Assembly (NCBI RefSeq): GCF_030658505.1
Contig: NZ_JAUTXR010000188.1
Coordinates: 1-64,000 of the forward strand
Source: Stenotrophomonas raiganjensis (SeqCode)
GTDB taxonomy: Bacteria; Pseudomonadota; Gammaproteobacteria; Xanthomonadales; Xanthomonadaceae
Length of the DNA: 64,000 nt
Direction of reading: 5' to 3'
The translations under genes and the position numbers were made by a program. Under the pieces are notes generated by a model. That model worked only from the letters and a program-made list of their open reading frames with translations. It did no database searches and had not been told where the DNA came from. Shown one piece after another: positions 37,442 to 46,744 of the stretch; positions within the stretch are counted from its first letter, which is position 1, and every line of letters starts with the position of its first letter.

Positions 37442-38553
37442 TACAGCGCGTCGAGGAAGCCGCGCACGGCGGGGCCGAAACGATCGAAGTCGACCAGGAA
37501 GGCGTCGTGACCCTGAGGTGACTCCAATCCGATGAAATGGGCGTCAGCGCCCCCGGCACGCAGGCCATCGGCGACCTGTTGCTGCTGCTGCACCGGGAAC
37601 AGGATGTCGGTGTTGGCGCCGATGGCCAGCGCCTTCTCCACCCGGATCTTCGCCAGCCCGGCCAGCACATCGCCATCGGCGTACTCGGCCAGGTCGAACC
37701 AGTCCATCGAGCGGCTCAGGTACAGATAGCAGTTGGGGTCGAAGAAACGCACGAAGCGTCGTGCGTGGCCTTCCAGGTAGCTTTCCACCTGGAATTCGAG
37801 GCCGAACGGATCGTCGTCGGTCTGGTCCGAATCCAGCCGCACGCGGCCAAAGCGGCCATCCCATTCCAGTGCCGAACGGTAGGTGATCACGCCCAGCTTG
37901 CGCGCCATGCGCATGCCGGACTCGGGATACGCGTCGTCGTCGTAGTGGCCACCATTCCAGCGTGGATCAAGGCGGATCGCTTCGCGCTGCAGCGAGCGGA
38001 TCGCGATGGAGAACGGCAGCGCCTGCGCGCTGCCGGAAATGTTGACGTGGCTGCGCGCAATGCCCGGGTGCAGCATCAGCACGGCCAACGCGGTCATGCC
38101 GCCCATCGAATTGCCGACCACGCAGGCCAGCTGTTGGATACCCAAGGCGCGCACGACTTCGATCGCGGCGCGCGCGCCGTCTTCGATCGACAGCTCGGGG
38201 AAGTCGAGACGATACGGTTGGCCGGTGGCCGGGTTGAGCGAGGCCGGACCGGTCGAGCCCTTGCAGCTGCCCAGCGAGTTCACGCAGACCACGAACCAGC
38301 GGTCGGTATCGATCGCCTTGCCGGGTCCGACCATGCCTTCCCACCAGCCCGCTGCCGGGTTGGCGTCGTTGGCTGCCGCGTGTGCATCCGGCGAGAGGCC
38401 GGTCACGATCAGGATCGCGTTGCTGGCGTCGGCCGCCAGTGTTCCCCAGGTCTCATAGGCCACGCGCGCGCCGTGCAGGGCGCCGCCGCGCTTGAACGGG
38501 AAGGGCGAGGGCAGGGCGTGGAAGCGGGTGCCGGGCGGGATGAATTCGGTCAT
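37441..38553 (-). CDS. metX: MetX-family O-acyltransferase (homoserine O-acetyltransferase or serine O-succinyltransferase)
   Basis: The 370-residue alpha/beta-hydrolase acyltransferase has the nucleophile Ser in VVGNSMGGMTAL, the Asp in GANTDILFP and the His in PQGHDAFLVDF. Classical annotation is homoserine O-acetyltransferase for methionine synthesis. Xanthomonadaceae members of this family have been reassigned to L-serine O-succinyltransferase for cysteine synthesis, and this protein probably belongs to that group. I cannot settle it from sequence alone. The 70-bp gap to the ccmI stop (38554-38623) contains no riboswitch-like structure that I can see. Confidence 0.9.
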   Translation of the reverse strand: MTEFIPPGTRFHALPSPFPFKRGGALHGARVAYETWGTLAADASNAILIVTGLSPDAHAAANDANPAAGWWEGMVGPGKAIDTDRWFVVCVNSLGSCKGSTGPASLNPATGQPYRLDFPELSIEDGARAAIEVVRALGIQQLACVVGNSMGGMTALAVLMLHPGIARSHVNISGSAQALPFSIAIRSLQREAIRLDPRWNGGHYDDDAYPESGMRMARKLGVITYRSALEWDGRFGRVRLDSDQTDDDPFGLEFQVESYLEGHARRFVRFFDPNCYLYLSRSMDWFDLAEYADGDVLAGLAKIRVEKALAIGANTDILFPVQQQQQVADGLRAGGADAHFIGLESPQGHDAFLVDFDRFGPAVRGFLDAL

Positions 38554-38623
38554 GCAGGCATTCTAGCGGGGCCGCATGTGGAGCTGGCGACACGCTGGTT
38601 TCCATCGGCACTACCGCGGCGCG

Positions 38624-39613
38624 TTACGGGAAGCGCAGCTCCACAACACCGTCGTGGGGCAGGCTCACCTTCACCGGTACGCTCTGCAGGTCATCCTCGC
38701 TGCGGTTGGCGCTGCCGGTGCGCGAGATGCGTGCCAGCACTTCCACTTCGCGATGGGCCGACAGCGGTGCGGTTGGCATCGGGCTGTCAGCGTCACTCAG
38801 CCCGACCGTGGCCGGGAATCCGGCCAAGGGCAGCTTGCGTGCGGCCACCGGCATCGGCGGTCCACCCACGGCGCGGGCCAGCACGAATACCTGGGTGCTG
38901 GCCGGCCACTCGGTGCCCTTCAACGCAGGCAACTGCACGCGCACCTGCAACAGCGCCGGTGGCGCCGCAACGGCTGCATCGGACGGTTGACCGGCGGCTT
39001 CACGGGCGATGGCGATCTGCGCCTGCAGCGCCTGCGCGGCGCCGGGCTCAAGCCGTGGCAGCAGGCCGCTCCACACATCTGCGGCCTCGGCATTCTTTCC
39101 GCGCTGGCGCAGGGCGATCCCCAGCAGCCAGCTGGCACGCTCGGCATCGGGTGCCAGCGCACGCGCCTGCTGCAGCCAGGCCATCGCCGTGTCATCGAAC
39201 TGCTTGCCGGCATCGGCCTGCGCACGTGCCTGCGCCGCTTCCACCAGCACGCCGGGGTCTTCCGGGGCGAGAGTGGCGGCCCGCGCGAACGCGTCCGCCG
39301 CGGCAGCGGCGTTGCCCAGTTCGGCTTGCGACCGGCCAAGCAGCGCCCAGCCATCGGCCCGCTGTGGGTCACGCTTCAGTGCATCCTGCAGGGCCTGCAC
39401 GCCATCGCGCAGGGTGGCTACCGAAGGCGTCGGTTGTATCTGTGCGGCACGTGGATCACCTACCAGCAGGTACAGGCAGGCACCGGCCACGCCCAGTGCG
39501 AATACGCCGACCACGAAACCGCGGCGGCCAGAGTGGCGCAGCGGCCACAGCACCAGCGCTGCCATCAACGCAGCAACCAGACCGGCCAGCATCGGCAGCC
39601 AATGGCTCACCAT
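38624..39613 (-). CDS. ccmI: Cytochrome c maturation TPR protein CcmI (CycH)
   Basis: The 329-residue protein has two N-terminal transmembrane helices (WLPMLAGLVAALMAALVLWP and VVGVFALGVAGACLYLLVG) separated by a short loop. Periplasmic TPRs (DGWALLGRSQAELGNAAAAADAFARAATLAPED) and a beta-rich C-terminal domain follow. CcmI chaperones apocytochrome c for haem ligation. Its start overlaps the ccmH stop by seven bases. It is the last gene of the ccm operon. Confidence 0.9.
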   Translation of the reverse strand: MVSHWLPMLAGLVAALMAALVLWPLRHSGRRGFVVGVFALGVAGACLYLLVGDPRAAQIQPTPSVATLRDGVQALQDALKRDPQRADGWALLGRSQAELGNAAAAADAFARAATLAPEDPGVLVEAAQARAQADAGKQFDDTAMAWLQQARALAPDAERASWLLGIALRQRGKNAEAADVWSGLLPRLEPGAAQALQAQIAIAREAAGQPSDAAVAAPPALLQVRVQLPALKGTEWPASTQVFVLARAVGGPPMPVAARKLPLAGFPATVGLSDADSPMPTAPLSAHREVEVLARISRTGSANRSEDDLQSVPVKVSLPHDGVVELRFP

Positions 39614-40056
39614 CCGTCTCCTTCATCGGCCTTGCCGGCCGCTGCGGCGCCAACCGTACGGCCACGGCGGCGGACGATGCCCAGCACCACCAGAGCACCC
39701 GCACCGAGCATCAGCAGGGGACCACCCCACAGCAACCAGGTGCCCGGCTGCAGTGGCGGTTGATAGAGCACGAAATCACCGTAACGTGCCACCAGGAACT
39801 GCTTGATCTGTGCATCGTCGTGGCCCTGCTGCATCAGCTGCAGTACCTCGCGGCGCAGGTCCTGGGCAATCTGCGCGTTGGAATCGGCCAGCGACTGGTT
39901 CTGGCATTGCACGCAGCGCAGCTGCGCGGCCAGGTCGTGGAAGCGGCGTTCTTCGGCGCCGTCGCGGAACTGCAGCGGCTGCGGGTCGTGCAGCGGCTGC
40001 TGGGCCAGCACGGCCAGCGGCAGCATCAGGAACAGCAGCCCCAGCAGCCAGCGCAT
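39607..40056 (-). CDS. ccmH: Cytochrome c maturation thiol oxidoreductase CcmH
   Basis: The 149-residue protein has a signal peptide (MRWLLGLLFLMLPLAVLAQQ), the redox motif LRCVQCQNQSLADSN and a C-terminal membrane anchor (LLWGGPLLMLGAGALVVLGI). It reduces the CXXCH motif of apocytochrome c in the periplasm. The ATG at 40056 is four bases after the ccmG stop. It is the short, one-domain form; the TPR part is the separate ccmI. Confidence 0.95.
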   Translation of the reverse strand: MRWLLGLLFLMLPLAVLAQQPLHDPQPLQFRDGAEERRFHDLAAQLRCVQCQNQSLADSNAQIAQDLRREVLQLMQQGHDDAQIKQFLVARYGDFVLYQPPLQPGTWLLWGGPLLMLGAGALVVLGIVRRRGRTVGAAAAGKADEGDGW

Positions 40057-40060
40057 GGGC

Positions 40061-40678
40061 TCAGGGTGCCGTATGCAGGGTGTTGCCGGCATTGCCCTGG
40101 GCCTTTTCGATCTTCTCCAGCGCTGGGATCAGCTTCTCGTCGACCACGCGCTGGGTCATCGCTCCACTGTACTTCCAGCGCACGATGCCACTGCCATCGA
40201 CCAGGAACGTCTCCGGTGCAGCGGTCACGCCCCAGTCGATCGCGGTGCGGCCTTCGACATCGCTGAGCACGACCATGAACGGGTTGCCCAGCTGTTCCAG
40301 CCAGTGCAGTGCATCGGTGGGATCGTCCTTCCAGTTGTAGCCGATCACGCGCACGCGCTTGCTTTCGGCGAAGCGGGTCAGCACCGGGTGTTCCTCGCGG
40401 CAGGCCGCGCACCAGCTGCCCCATACATTCAGCAGGTACGGCGCACCGCGCAGATCATCGCTGTGCACGATCATTTCCGGGTCGTGCAGCACCGGCAGTG
40501 CGAACGCCGGCGCCGGCTTGTCGATCAGCGCCGACGGCAGCACGTCGCGCTGTGGGTCACCCGATTTCATCACCCCGTAGATCATCAGCCCGAGCAGGCC
40601 GAAGAAAAACAGCACGCCGATCACGATGGCTACCGGCGGCAGCGGGCGGGAGGGACGCGGGGCGGGGGACTCGGACAT
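40061..40678 (-). CDS. ccmG: Thiol:disulfide interchange protein CcmG (DsbE)
   Basis: The 205-residue membrane-anchored thioredoxin has one N-terminal helix (VAIVIGVLFFFGLLGLMIYG) and the active site NVWGSWCAACREEHP. The cis-Pro region is VTAAPETFLVDG. It passes reductant from CcdA/DsbD to CcmH. The ATG at 40678 lies 8 bp after the ccmF stop. Confidence 0.95.
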   Translation of the reverse strand: MSESPAPRPSRPLPPVAIVIGVLFFFGLLGLMIYGVMKSGDPQRDVLPSALIDKPAPAFALPVLHDPEMIVHSDDLRGAPYLLNVWGSWCAACREEHPVLTRFAESKRVRVIGYNWKDDPTDALHWLEQLGNPFMVVLSDVEGRTAIDWGVTAAPETFLVDGSGIVRWKYSGAMTQRVVDEKLIPALEKIEKAQGNAGNTLHTAP

Positions 40679-40686
40679 GGGAACTC

Positions 40687-42606
40687 CTACGGACGACGGA
40701 AACGGCGGTCGGCGGCGGTGATGAATCCGCCCAGGGCCATCAGCAGCGCGCCCAGCCAGATCCAGCGCACGAACGGCTTGATGTGCACCCGCACCGCCCA
40801 TGCATTGTTGCCCAGCGGCTCGCCCAATGCCACGTAGACATCGCCGTCGAAGCGTGCATCGATGCCGGCCTCGGTCATCACCTGGCCGCCGCTGGCGTAC
40901 TGGCGCTTCTCCGGGTGCAGCAGGGCCCGCTCGCGGCCGTTGCGGAACACCCGCAGATGGCCTCGATCAGCGATGAAATTCGGTCCTTCGCGATGGTCCA
41001 CGCCCTCGAAGCGCACCTCGTAGCTGCCCACCGCCAGTTGCTGGCCGGGGGCCAGCGCCACTTCACGCTGCACGTTCAGCGCTTCGACCAGCAGTGCGCC
41101 GGCCAGGAACACCGCAATGCCGGCGTGGGCGACGATCATGCCGAGCATCTCGGCGGTGAAGCGACCATTGCCGCGCAGCCGTTGCCAGACGAAGCGCGCG
41201 GTACCGAGCCCGACCCACGCCGCTGCGGCCACGCCGATGCCGGCTTTCCAGCCATTCTGCGGTGCCCGCCACCAGGCCAGCGCGCCCAGCAGCACCGCCA
41301 GGCCCAGCCACGGTGCCAGCAACGCGAAGGCGCGCGAGGGCTGGTCGCGTTGCCACTTCACCAGCGGGCCGAACGGCAGCAGCAGCACCATCGGTGCCAT
41401 CAACAGCAGGAACAGGCTGCCGAAGTAGGGCGGCCCAACCGAGATCTTGCCCAGCGACAGCGCGTCGGCCAGCAGCGGATACAGCGTGCCCAGCAGCACC
41501 ATCGCGCAGGCGGTGGCCAGCAGCAGGTTGTTGGCCAGCAGCAGGGTCTCGCGCGAGGTGGCGGTGAAGCCACGGCGCGGGTCTTCGGCGTCCACGCTCA
41601 ACTGGCTGGCGCGCAGTGCGTACAGCAGCAGGCTGCCGCCGACCAGTACCGACAGGAACACCAGGATGAACAGGCCGCGCGACGGATCGGCGGCGAACGA
41701 ATGCACGCTGGTCAGCACGCCCGAGCGCACCAGGAAGGTGCCCAGCAGCGACAGCGCGAACGCAGCGATCGCCAGCAGCAGGGTCCAGCTGCCGAAGGTG
41801 CCGCGTTTTTCGGTGACGGCCTGCGAATGGATCAGCGCGGCGCCGACCAGCCACGGCATGAAACTGGCGTTCTCCACCGGGTCCCAGAACCACCAGCCGC
41901 CCCAGCCCAGCTCGTAGTAGGCCCACCAGCTGCCCAGCGCGATGCCGAGGGTCAGGAAGCCCCAGGCAACGTTGGTCCAGGGCCGCGTCCAGCGCAGCCA
42001 GCGTGCGTCGACGCGGCCCTCCAGCAGCGCGGCCACTGCGAATGCGAAGGGCACCGCGAAGCCGACGTAGCCCAGGTACAGCATCGGCGGATGGATGATC
42101 AGCCCCGGGTCCTGCAGCAGCGGATTGAGATCGCGGCCTTCCAGCGGCGCCGGGTTCAAGCGCAGGAACGGGTTGGAGGTGAAGATCAGGAAGGCGAGGA
42201 AGCCAACGCTGACCACGCCCATCACTGCCAGCACGCGCGCCTGCACCGGTGCCGGCAGGTGCCGCGAGAACAGCGCCACCGCGCCGGTCCACAGCGCCAG
42301 CACCAGCGCCCACATCAGCAGCGAGCCCTCGTGGGCGCCCCACACCGCCGAATAGCGGTAGATCATCGGCAGCAGCGAATTGGAGTTCTCGGCCACGTAG
42401 CGCACCGAGAAGTCCTGCTGCACGAACGCGGCGGTCAGCACCGCGAAGGCGCCGGCCAACAGCAGCAACTGTGCGAACGCGGCCGGCCGCGCCACCGCCA
42501 TCCATGCCCTGTTGTCGCGATGCGCGCCGGCCAGCGGCAGGCCGGCCTGCAGCAGCGAGGCCAGCAACGCACACAACAGCAGGATCTGACCCAGTTCGGG
42601 CAGCAC
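40687..42606 (-). CDS. ccmF: Haem lyase CcmF
   Basis: The 639-residue protein has about 15 hydrophobic helices. The WWD haem-handling motif is WGGWWFWDPVENASFMPW, and the conserved LNPLLQDPGLIIHPPMLYLGYVG segment bears the haem-binding His. CcmF ligates haem from CcmE to apocytochrome c. The start is GTG (42604-42606), immediately adjoining the ccmE stop. Confidence 0.96.
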   Translation of the reverse strand: MLPELGQILLLCALLASLLQAGLPLAGAHRDNRAWMAVARPAAFAQLLLLAGAFAVLTAAFVQQDFSVRYVAENSNSLLPMIYRYSAVWGAHEGSLLMWALVLALWTGAVALFSRHLPAPVQARVLAVMGVVSVGFLAFLIFTSNPFLRLNPAPLEGRDLNPLLQDPGLIIHPPMLYLGYVGFAVPFAFAVAALLEGRVDARWLRWTRPWTNVAWGFLTLGIALGSWWAYYELGWGGWWFWDPVENASFMPWLVGAALIHSQAVTEKRGTFGSWTLLLAIAAFALSLLGTFLVRSGVLTSVHSFAADPSRGLFILVFLSVLVGGSLLLYALRASQLSVDAEDPRRGFTATSRETLLLANNLLLATACAMVLLGTLYPLLADALSLGKISVGPPYFGSLFLLLMAPMVLLLPFGPLVKWQRDQPSRAFALLAPWLGLAVLLGALAWWRAPQNGWKAGIGVAAAAWVGLGTARFVWQRLRGNGRFTAEMLGMIVAHAGIAVFLAGALLVEALNVQREVALAPGQQLAVGSYEVRFEGVDHREGPNFIADRGHLRVFRNGRERALLHPEKRQYASGGQVMTEAGIDARFDGDVYVALGEPLGNNAWAVRVHIKPFVRWIWLGALLMALGGFITAADRRFRRP

Positions 42607-43068
42607 TCAGCGCACCTCGGGAGCCGTCACCGGCACGTCGTGCCTGCGATGGGCATCGCCCATCTTGTCGGCCACTTCCTTCGGCACGTACTTTTCATCG
42701 TGCTTGGCCAGCACCTCATCGGCGACGAACACGCCGTCCTGCAGGCGGCCACTGGCGACCACCGCGGTGCCTTCGGCGAACATGTCCGGCAGGATCCGCG
42801 ACGTGGTCACCGCCAGTTGTGCATCGCCGTCGGTCACCTCGAAACGCGCTTCCAGCGAGCCGACCGGGCGGTCGAAGGAACCTCTCACCACCATGCCGCC
42901 GAGTCGGAAGCGCGACTGTGCATCGACATCGCCGCGCAGTACTTCCGAGGGGGTGTACAGGTAGGCGATGTTGCGCTCCAGTGCCATCGCCACCAGCGCG
43001 GTGGCCAAGCCGGAGGCGAGCAGGGCCAGCAGCACCCAGACCAGGCGGCGGCGTTGTACGGGCGTCAT
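42607..43068 (-). CDS. ccmE: Haem chaperone CcmE
   Basis: The 153-residue protein has one N-terminal transmembrane helix and an OB-fold periplasmic domain. The covalent haem-binding site is [11 protein letters not shown] (His123 and Tyr127). [15 protein letters not shown] matches the family. The ATG at 43068 overlaps the ccmD stop (ATGA). Confidence 0.95.
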   Translation of the reverse strand: MTPVQRRRLVWVLLALLASGLATALVAMALERNIAYLYTPSEVLRGDVDAQSRFRLGGMVVRGSFDRPVGSLEARFEVTDGDAQLAVTTSRILPDMFAEGTAVVASGRLQDGVFVADEVLAKHDEKYVPKEVADKMGDAHRRHDVPVTAPEVR

Positions 43069-43253
43069 CGTTCCAGCTCCGTTGGTAGCGGCGCCGCTGC
43101 GTCCTGCCTGCCGGCGCGGGCCTGCTGCCGTTGCTGGCGTGCCAGTGCCAACCGGCGCGCCACGCGCAGGCGCAGCCACGAACCGATGGCATCGGCGCCG
43201 AGTACCAGCACGAACACGGCGTAGGCGCCGATCACATAAGGCAGATGGGTCAT
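43065..43253 (-). CDS. ccmD: Haem exporter accessory protein CcmD
   Basis: The 62-residue protein has a single transmembrane helix ([21 protein letters not shown]) and a basic, Gln/Arg-rich cytoplasmic tail, as in CcmD. It helps release holo-CcmE from the CcmABC complex. It overlaps ccmC upstream and ccmE downstream by four bases each. Confidence 0.9.
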   Translation of the reverse strand: MTHLPYVIGAYAVFVLVLGADAIGSWLRLRVARRLALARQQRQQARAGRQDAAAPLPTELER

Positions 43254-44020
43254 GGCTGCGCCTCCCGGGGCGGGCGCGCGGCATCGACACGGCTACCGAC
43301 CCAGGCCTTGCCGGCCTCACGGTCGAGGTTGTCGGCGCGCGCCTTGGCCAGCACCGAGCCGGCAAACCAGAACTTGGTGCCGATCACCATCCACCACAGC
43401 GGCGCGATCATTGCGCTGCTGATCGCCGATTCACCGAACACGTTGATCGACTGGCGCTGGTGCAGGCCGCCCCACCAGTCCACCGAGTAGCGGATCACCG
43501 GCAGCAGGCTGACACCGACGATGGCCAGCAGGCCGGCCGCGCGCGCGGCGCTGCGACGGTCCTCGATGGCGTGGTACAGGCCGATCACGCCCAGGTACAG
43601 GAACAGCAGTACCAGTTCGCTGGTCATGCGCGGGTCCCAGTCCCACCAGGTGCCCCAGGTGCCCTTGCCCCAGATGCTGCCGGTCAGCAGGGTGATCAGG
43701 GTGAAACCGGCACCCATCGGTGCGCAGGCCATGGCCAGGATCTCGCAGACCTTGATCCGCCAGATCAGCGCGATGGCGGCATACAGCGCCATCAGCGCGA
43801 ACACGAACAGGCTCATCCAGGCACTGGGCACGTGGATGTAGAGGATGCGGAAACTGTCCAGCTGCTTGGCTTCCGGCGGCACTACCAGCAGCGCCTGCCA
43901 CATGCCGACCAGCAGCACCGGCACCGCCGCGAGGTAGAACACCCGCGACCAGCGGGCAGCGAAACGGTCGAACGTGGGAGGCGAACCGAGTTGGTGGAAC
44001 CAGCGGACAATCGGATTCAT
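43250..44020 (-). CDS. ccmC: Haem exporter membrane protein CcmC
   Basis: The 256-residue protein has six hydrophobic helices and the WWD motif [19 protein letters not shown], which presents haem to CcmE. Conserved His residues occur in [12 protein letters not shown] and in the GGLHQRQS loop. It is separated from ccmB by 43 bp, the widest gap in the operon. Confidence 0.96.
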   Translation of the reverse strand: MNPIVRWFHQLGSPPTFDRFAARWSRVFYLAAVPVLLVGMWQALLVVPPEAKQLDSFRILYIHVPSAWMSLFVFALMALYAAIALIWRIKVCEILAMACAPMGAGFTLITLLTGSIWGKGTWGTWWDWDPRMTSELVLLFLYLGVIGLYHAIEDRRSAARAAGLLAIVGVSLLPVIRYSVDWWGGLHQRQSINVFGESAISSAMIAPLWWMVIGTKFWFAGSVLAKARADNLDREAGKAWVGSRVDAARPPREAQP

Positions 44021-44063
44021 GCGTGGCGGCTATCCAGCAGGGGTGGATTGGCTCTCAGCTCGG

Positions 44064-44759
44064 TCAACTCAGAGAAATGCGTATTGCAGCAGCAGTGGCC
44101 AGTGGTGCCAGCACCAGCGCGACCAGCAGGCCGGCGCCCAGCATCAGCAGCGCACCGACCGGATCCTGTCCGCGCCCGGCTGCCGCCAGGCTGCCTGCGC
44201 CGAACACCAGCACCGGCACATACAGCGGCAACGACAGCAACGCCACGAGAATACCAGAGCGCCGGATGCCTACGGTCAGCGCGGCGACCACGCCACCGAT
44301 CAGGCTCAGCAGCGGTGTTCCCAGCAGCAACGATGCCAGCAACATCGGCAGCTGGTCATGCGGCAGATGCAGCATTTCCGCCAGCAGCGGGCTGACCACG
44401 ATCAACGGCAGTGCAGTGGTGGCCCAGTGCAGCAGCACGCGCACCAGCACCAGCCAGGCCAGCGGCACCGGCGCCAGCAGCCATTGTTCCAGCGAGCCAT
44501 CTTCGGCGTCGGAACGGAACAGCGAATCCAGCGACAGCTGGCCGGCCAGCAGCACGGCCAACCACAGCACCGCACCGGCGGTGGCGGCCAGCGGCTGTGG
44601 TTCGCGGCCCTGGGCAAGGGCGAACAGCACCACCACCAGCACCGCGAACAGCAGCGGCTGCAGCGCGTCGCCGCGGCGGCGCCAGAGCAGGCGCAGGTCA
44701 CGCTTGAGCAGGGCGCCCGCGGTCTGCCACAGGCCCGGTTCGGTGCCTGGCGCGATCAT
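44064..44759 (-). CDS. ccmB: Haem exporter membrane protein CcmB
   Basis: This 231-residue six-helix ABC permease has the family opening [27 protein letters not shown]. The [32 protein letters not shown] segment is also conserved. It forms the CcmAB transporter needed for cytochrome c maturation. The ATG overlaps the ccmA stop (ATGA). Confidence 0.95.
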   Translation of the reverse strand: MIAPGTEPGLWQTAGALLKRDLRLLWRRRGDALQPLLFAVLVVVLFALAQGREPQPLAATAGAVLWLAVLLAGQLSLDSLFRSDAEDGSLEQWLLAPVPLAWLVLVRVLLHWATTALPLIVVSPLLAEMLHLPHDQLPMLLASLLLGTPLLSLIGGVVAALTVGIRRSGILVALLSLPLYVPVLVFGAGSLAAAGRGQDPVGALLMLGAGLLVALVLAPLATAAAIRISLS

Positions 44760-45385
44760 GCGGCACCGCCAAGGTCGAGCTGGCGGGTGCGCACCGGCGG
44801 TGCGGCATAGGCGCCGTGGGTGGTAACCAGCGCCGCGCCACCGGCGCGCAGGTGCGCCGAAATCATCCGGTTGACCAGGGTGATGCCCTCCAGGTCGAGG
44901 TTGGCGTAGGGTTCGTCAAGCAGCCACAGCGGCGCCGGCGACAGCCAGATGCGCGCCAGTGCCAGGCGCCGCTTCTGCCCGGCGGACAGATGCCGAACGA
45001 GGGTGTCCTCATAACCGGCCAGGCCGACGATGGCGAGTGCGTTGCCCGGCATCTGCCGCGCACGGCGGCCGTGCAGGCCACACAGGAAATGCAGGTTCTC
45101 CAGCGTATCCAGGTCCGGCTTCAAGGCCGGCAGGTGGCTGAGGTAGGCCACGTACCGTGCTCGCTCGGCATTGCTGGCCGGCTTGCCGTCGATCCGCACC
45201 TGGCCGGCGCCAGGCCGGGCCAGGCCGGCCAGCACGCGCAGCAGGGTGGTCTTGCCGGCGCCATTGCCACCCTGCACCAGCAGGGCTTCGCCGGCGTCCA
45301 CATGGAAGTCCAGCGGGCCGAACACCGGCTCGTCATTGCGGGAGAAGCTCAGGCCGCTGGCGGCCAGCAATGCAGGGGTGTTCAA
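44756..45385 (-). CDS. ccmA: Haem exporter ATP-binding protein CcmA
   Basis: The 209-residue ABC ATPase has Walker [14 protein letters not shown], signature [14 protein letters not shown] and Walker [13 protein letters not shown]. No ATG fits; TTG at 45385 (giving [17 protein letters not shown]) is the best start. A six-codon ATG mini-ORF (MKTPAP) just upstream ends in a TGA that overlaps this TTG, which could couple translation. It is the first gene of ccmABCDEFGHI. Confidence 0.93.
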   Translation of the reverse strand: MNTPALLAASGLSFSRNDEPVFGPLDFHVDAGEALLVQGGNGAGKTTLLRVLAGLARPGAGQVRIDGKPASNAERARYVAYLSHLPALKPDLDTLENLHFLCGLHGRRARQMPGNALAIVGLAGYEDTLVRHLSAGQKRRLALARIWLSPAPLWLLDEPYANLDLEGITLVNRMISAHLRAGGAALVTTHGAYAAPPVRTRQLDLGGAA

Positions 45386-45443
45386 GGGGCAGGGGTCTTC
45401 ATGCCGGAGTGCGGTCGCAATTGTAGCGGTGAATGCTGCCCCG

Positions 45444-45465
45444 GTAGCGCCGGGCCATGCCCGTC
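45444..45465 (+). repeat. SMAG/REP palindrome, slightly degenerate
   Basis: GTAGC precedes GCCGGGC (45449-45455) and GCCCGTC (45459-45465, one mismatch) with a CAT loop, in the divergent gap between ccmA and the aminotransferase gene. Confidence 0.75.
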
Positions 45466-45490
45466 GGCCGCACGGCATATGCAAAAAGCC

Positions 45491-45511
45491 GCCGGGCATG
45501 ACCCGGCGCTG
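45491..45511 (-). repeat. SMAG/REP palindrome, degenerate partner
   Basis: GCCGGGC (45491-45497) faces ACCCGGC (45501-45507), then GCTG; the GTAG head is eroded. Together with the unit at 45444 it forms a decayed inverted pair. Confidence 0.65.
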
Positions 45512-45581
45512 CCGGCTGAACCCACAGTCGCAGCGTGGATTTCGTACACTTCTGGGCCTCGTTCCCCCAGACTCCAGGCCG

Positions 45582-46730
45582 ATGCAACCCAACACCAAGC
45601 TGCCCAAGGTCGGTACCACGATCTTCACCGTGATGTCCCAGCTCGCCGCCGAACACGGCGCGGTCAACCTGGGCCAGGGTTTTCCGGACTTTTCCGCGCC
45701 GCAGCGCCTGATCGATGAGACCGCCAGGGCGATGGCCGCCGGGCTGAACCAGTACCCGCCGATGACCGGCGTGGCGCCGCTGCGCCAGGCCATCGCGCAG
45801 AAGGCGCTGGACTGCTATGGCGCGCAGGTCGATGCGGACAGCGAGATCACTGTCACCAGCGGCGGTACCGAGGCCATCTTCAACGCCATCCACGCCGTGG
45901 TGCGTGCGGGCGAGGAAGTGATCGTGCTCGACCCGGCCTACGACTGCTACGAGCCGGCGATCGACCTGGCCGGTGCGAAGGCCGTGCATGTGTCGCTCGA
46001 TCCGCAGACGTTCGCGGTCGACTGGGACCGCGTGCGTGCAGCGATCACCCCGCGCACCCGCATGCTGATCGTCAACACCCCGCACAATCCGTCCGGCGCG
46101 ATGCTGTCGGCGCAGGACATGCAGGCGCTGGCCGAGCTGCTGCGCGGCACGCAGATCTACCTGATCTCCGATGAAGTGTATGAGCACATCATCTATGACG
46201 GCCGTCGCCATGAATCGGCGCTGCGCTACCCGGAACTGCGCGAGCGCGCGTTCGTCATCTCCAGCTTCGGCAAGACCTACCACTGCACCGGCTGGAAGAT
46301 CGGCTATGCGATCGCGCCGCCGGCGCTGACCGCCGAGTTCCGCAAGGTGCACCAGTACAACACCTTCACCAGCTTCGGTCCGGCGCAGTATGGCTTCGCC
46401 GCGATGATCCGCGACGAGCCCGAACACCACCTGGAGCTGGGCGCGTTCTACCAGGCCAAGCGCGACCGCTTCCGCGAGCAGCTGGCCAGCACCCGCCTGA
46501 AGGCGCTGCCGGTGCCGGGCGGCTACTTCCAGTTGGTCGACTACTCGGCCATCAGCGACCTGCCGGACCATGAGTTCGTGAAGTGGCTGACCATCGAGAA
46601 GGGCGTCACCGCCATCCCGCTGTCGCCGTTCTACGAAAACCCGCCGGCCGGCCAGCGCCTGGTACGCCTGTGCTTCGCCAAGAACGAAGCGACCATGGAC
46701 GCGGCGATCGAACGCCTGCGCCTGCTGTGA
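45582..46730 (+). CDS. Pyridoxal-phosphate aminotransferase (methionine/glutamine type, YbdL/KAT-like)
   Basis: The 382-residue fold-type I aminotransferase has NLGQGFPDF near the start, the [11 protein letters not shown] motif and the Schiff-base Lys in [16 protein letters not shown]. The C-terminal Arg is in RLVRLCFAK. This subclass includes E. coli YbdL (methionine aminotransferase) and kynurenine/glutamine transaminase K. An omega-amidase gene follows 14 bp downstream, as in the glutamine transaminase/omega-amidase couple that recycles 2-oxo acids such as the methionine precursor. Confidence 0.93.
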   Translation: MQPNTKLPKVGTTIFTVMSQLAAEHGAVNLGQGFPDFSAPQRLIDETARAMAAGLNQYPPMTGVAPLRQAIAQKALDCYGAQVDADSEITVTSGGTEAIFNAIHAVVRAGEEVIVLDPAYDCYEPAIDLAGAKAVHVSLDPQTFAVDWDRVRAAITPRTRMLIVNTPHNPSGAMLSAQDMQALAELLRGTQIYLISDEVYEHIIYDGRRHESALRYPELRERAFVISSFGKTYHCTGWKIGYAIAPPALTAEFRKVHQYNTFTSFGPAQYGFAAMIRDEPEHHLELGAFYQAKRDRFREQLASTRLKALPVPGGYFQLVDYSAISDLPDHEFVKWLTIEKGVTAIPLSPFYENPPAGQRLVRLCFAKNEATMDAAIERLRLL

Positions 46731-46744
46731 GCGGAGGGGTGAAC

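Noticed and set aside
38554..38623. SAM-type riboswitch upstream of metX or in its leader
   Set aside because: Bases beyond 38553 are only the 70-bp gap to ccmI, and no matching stem pattern is visible.
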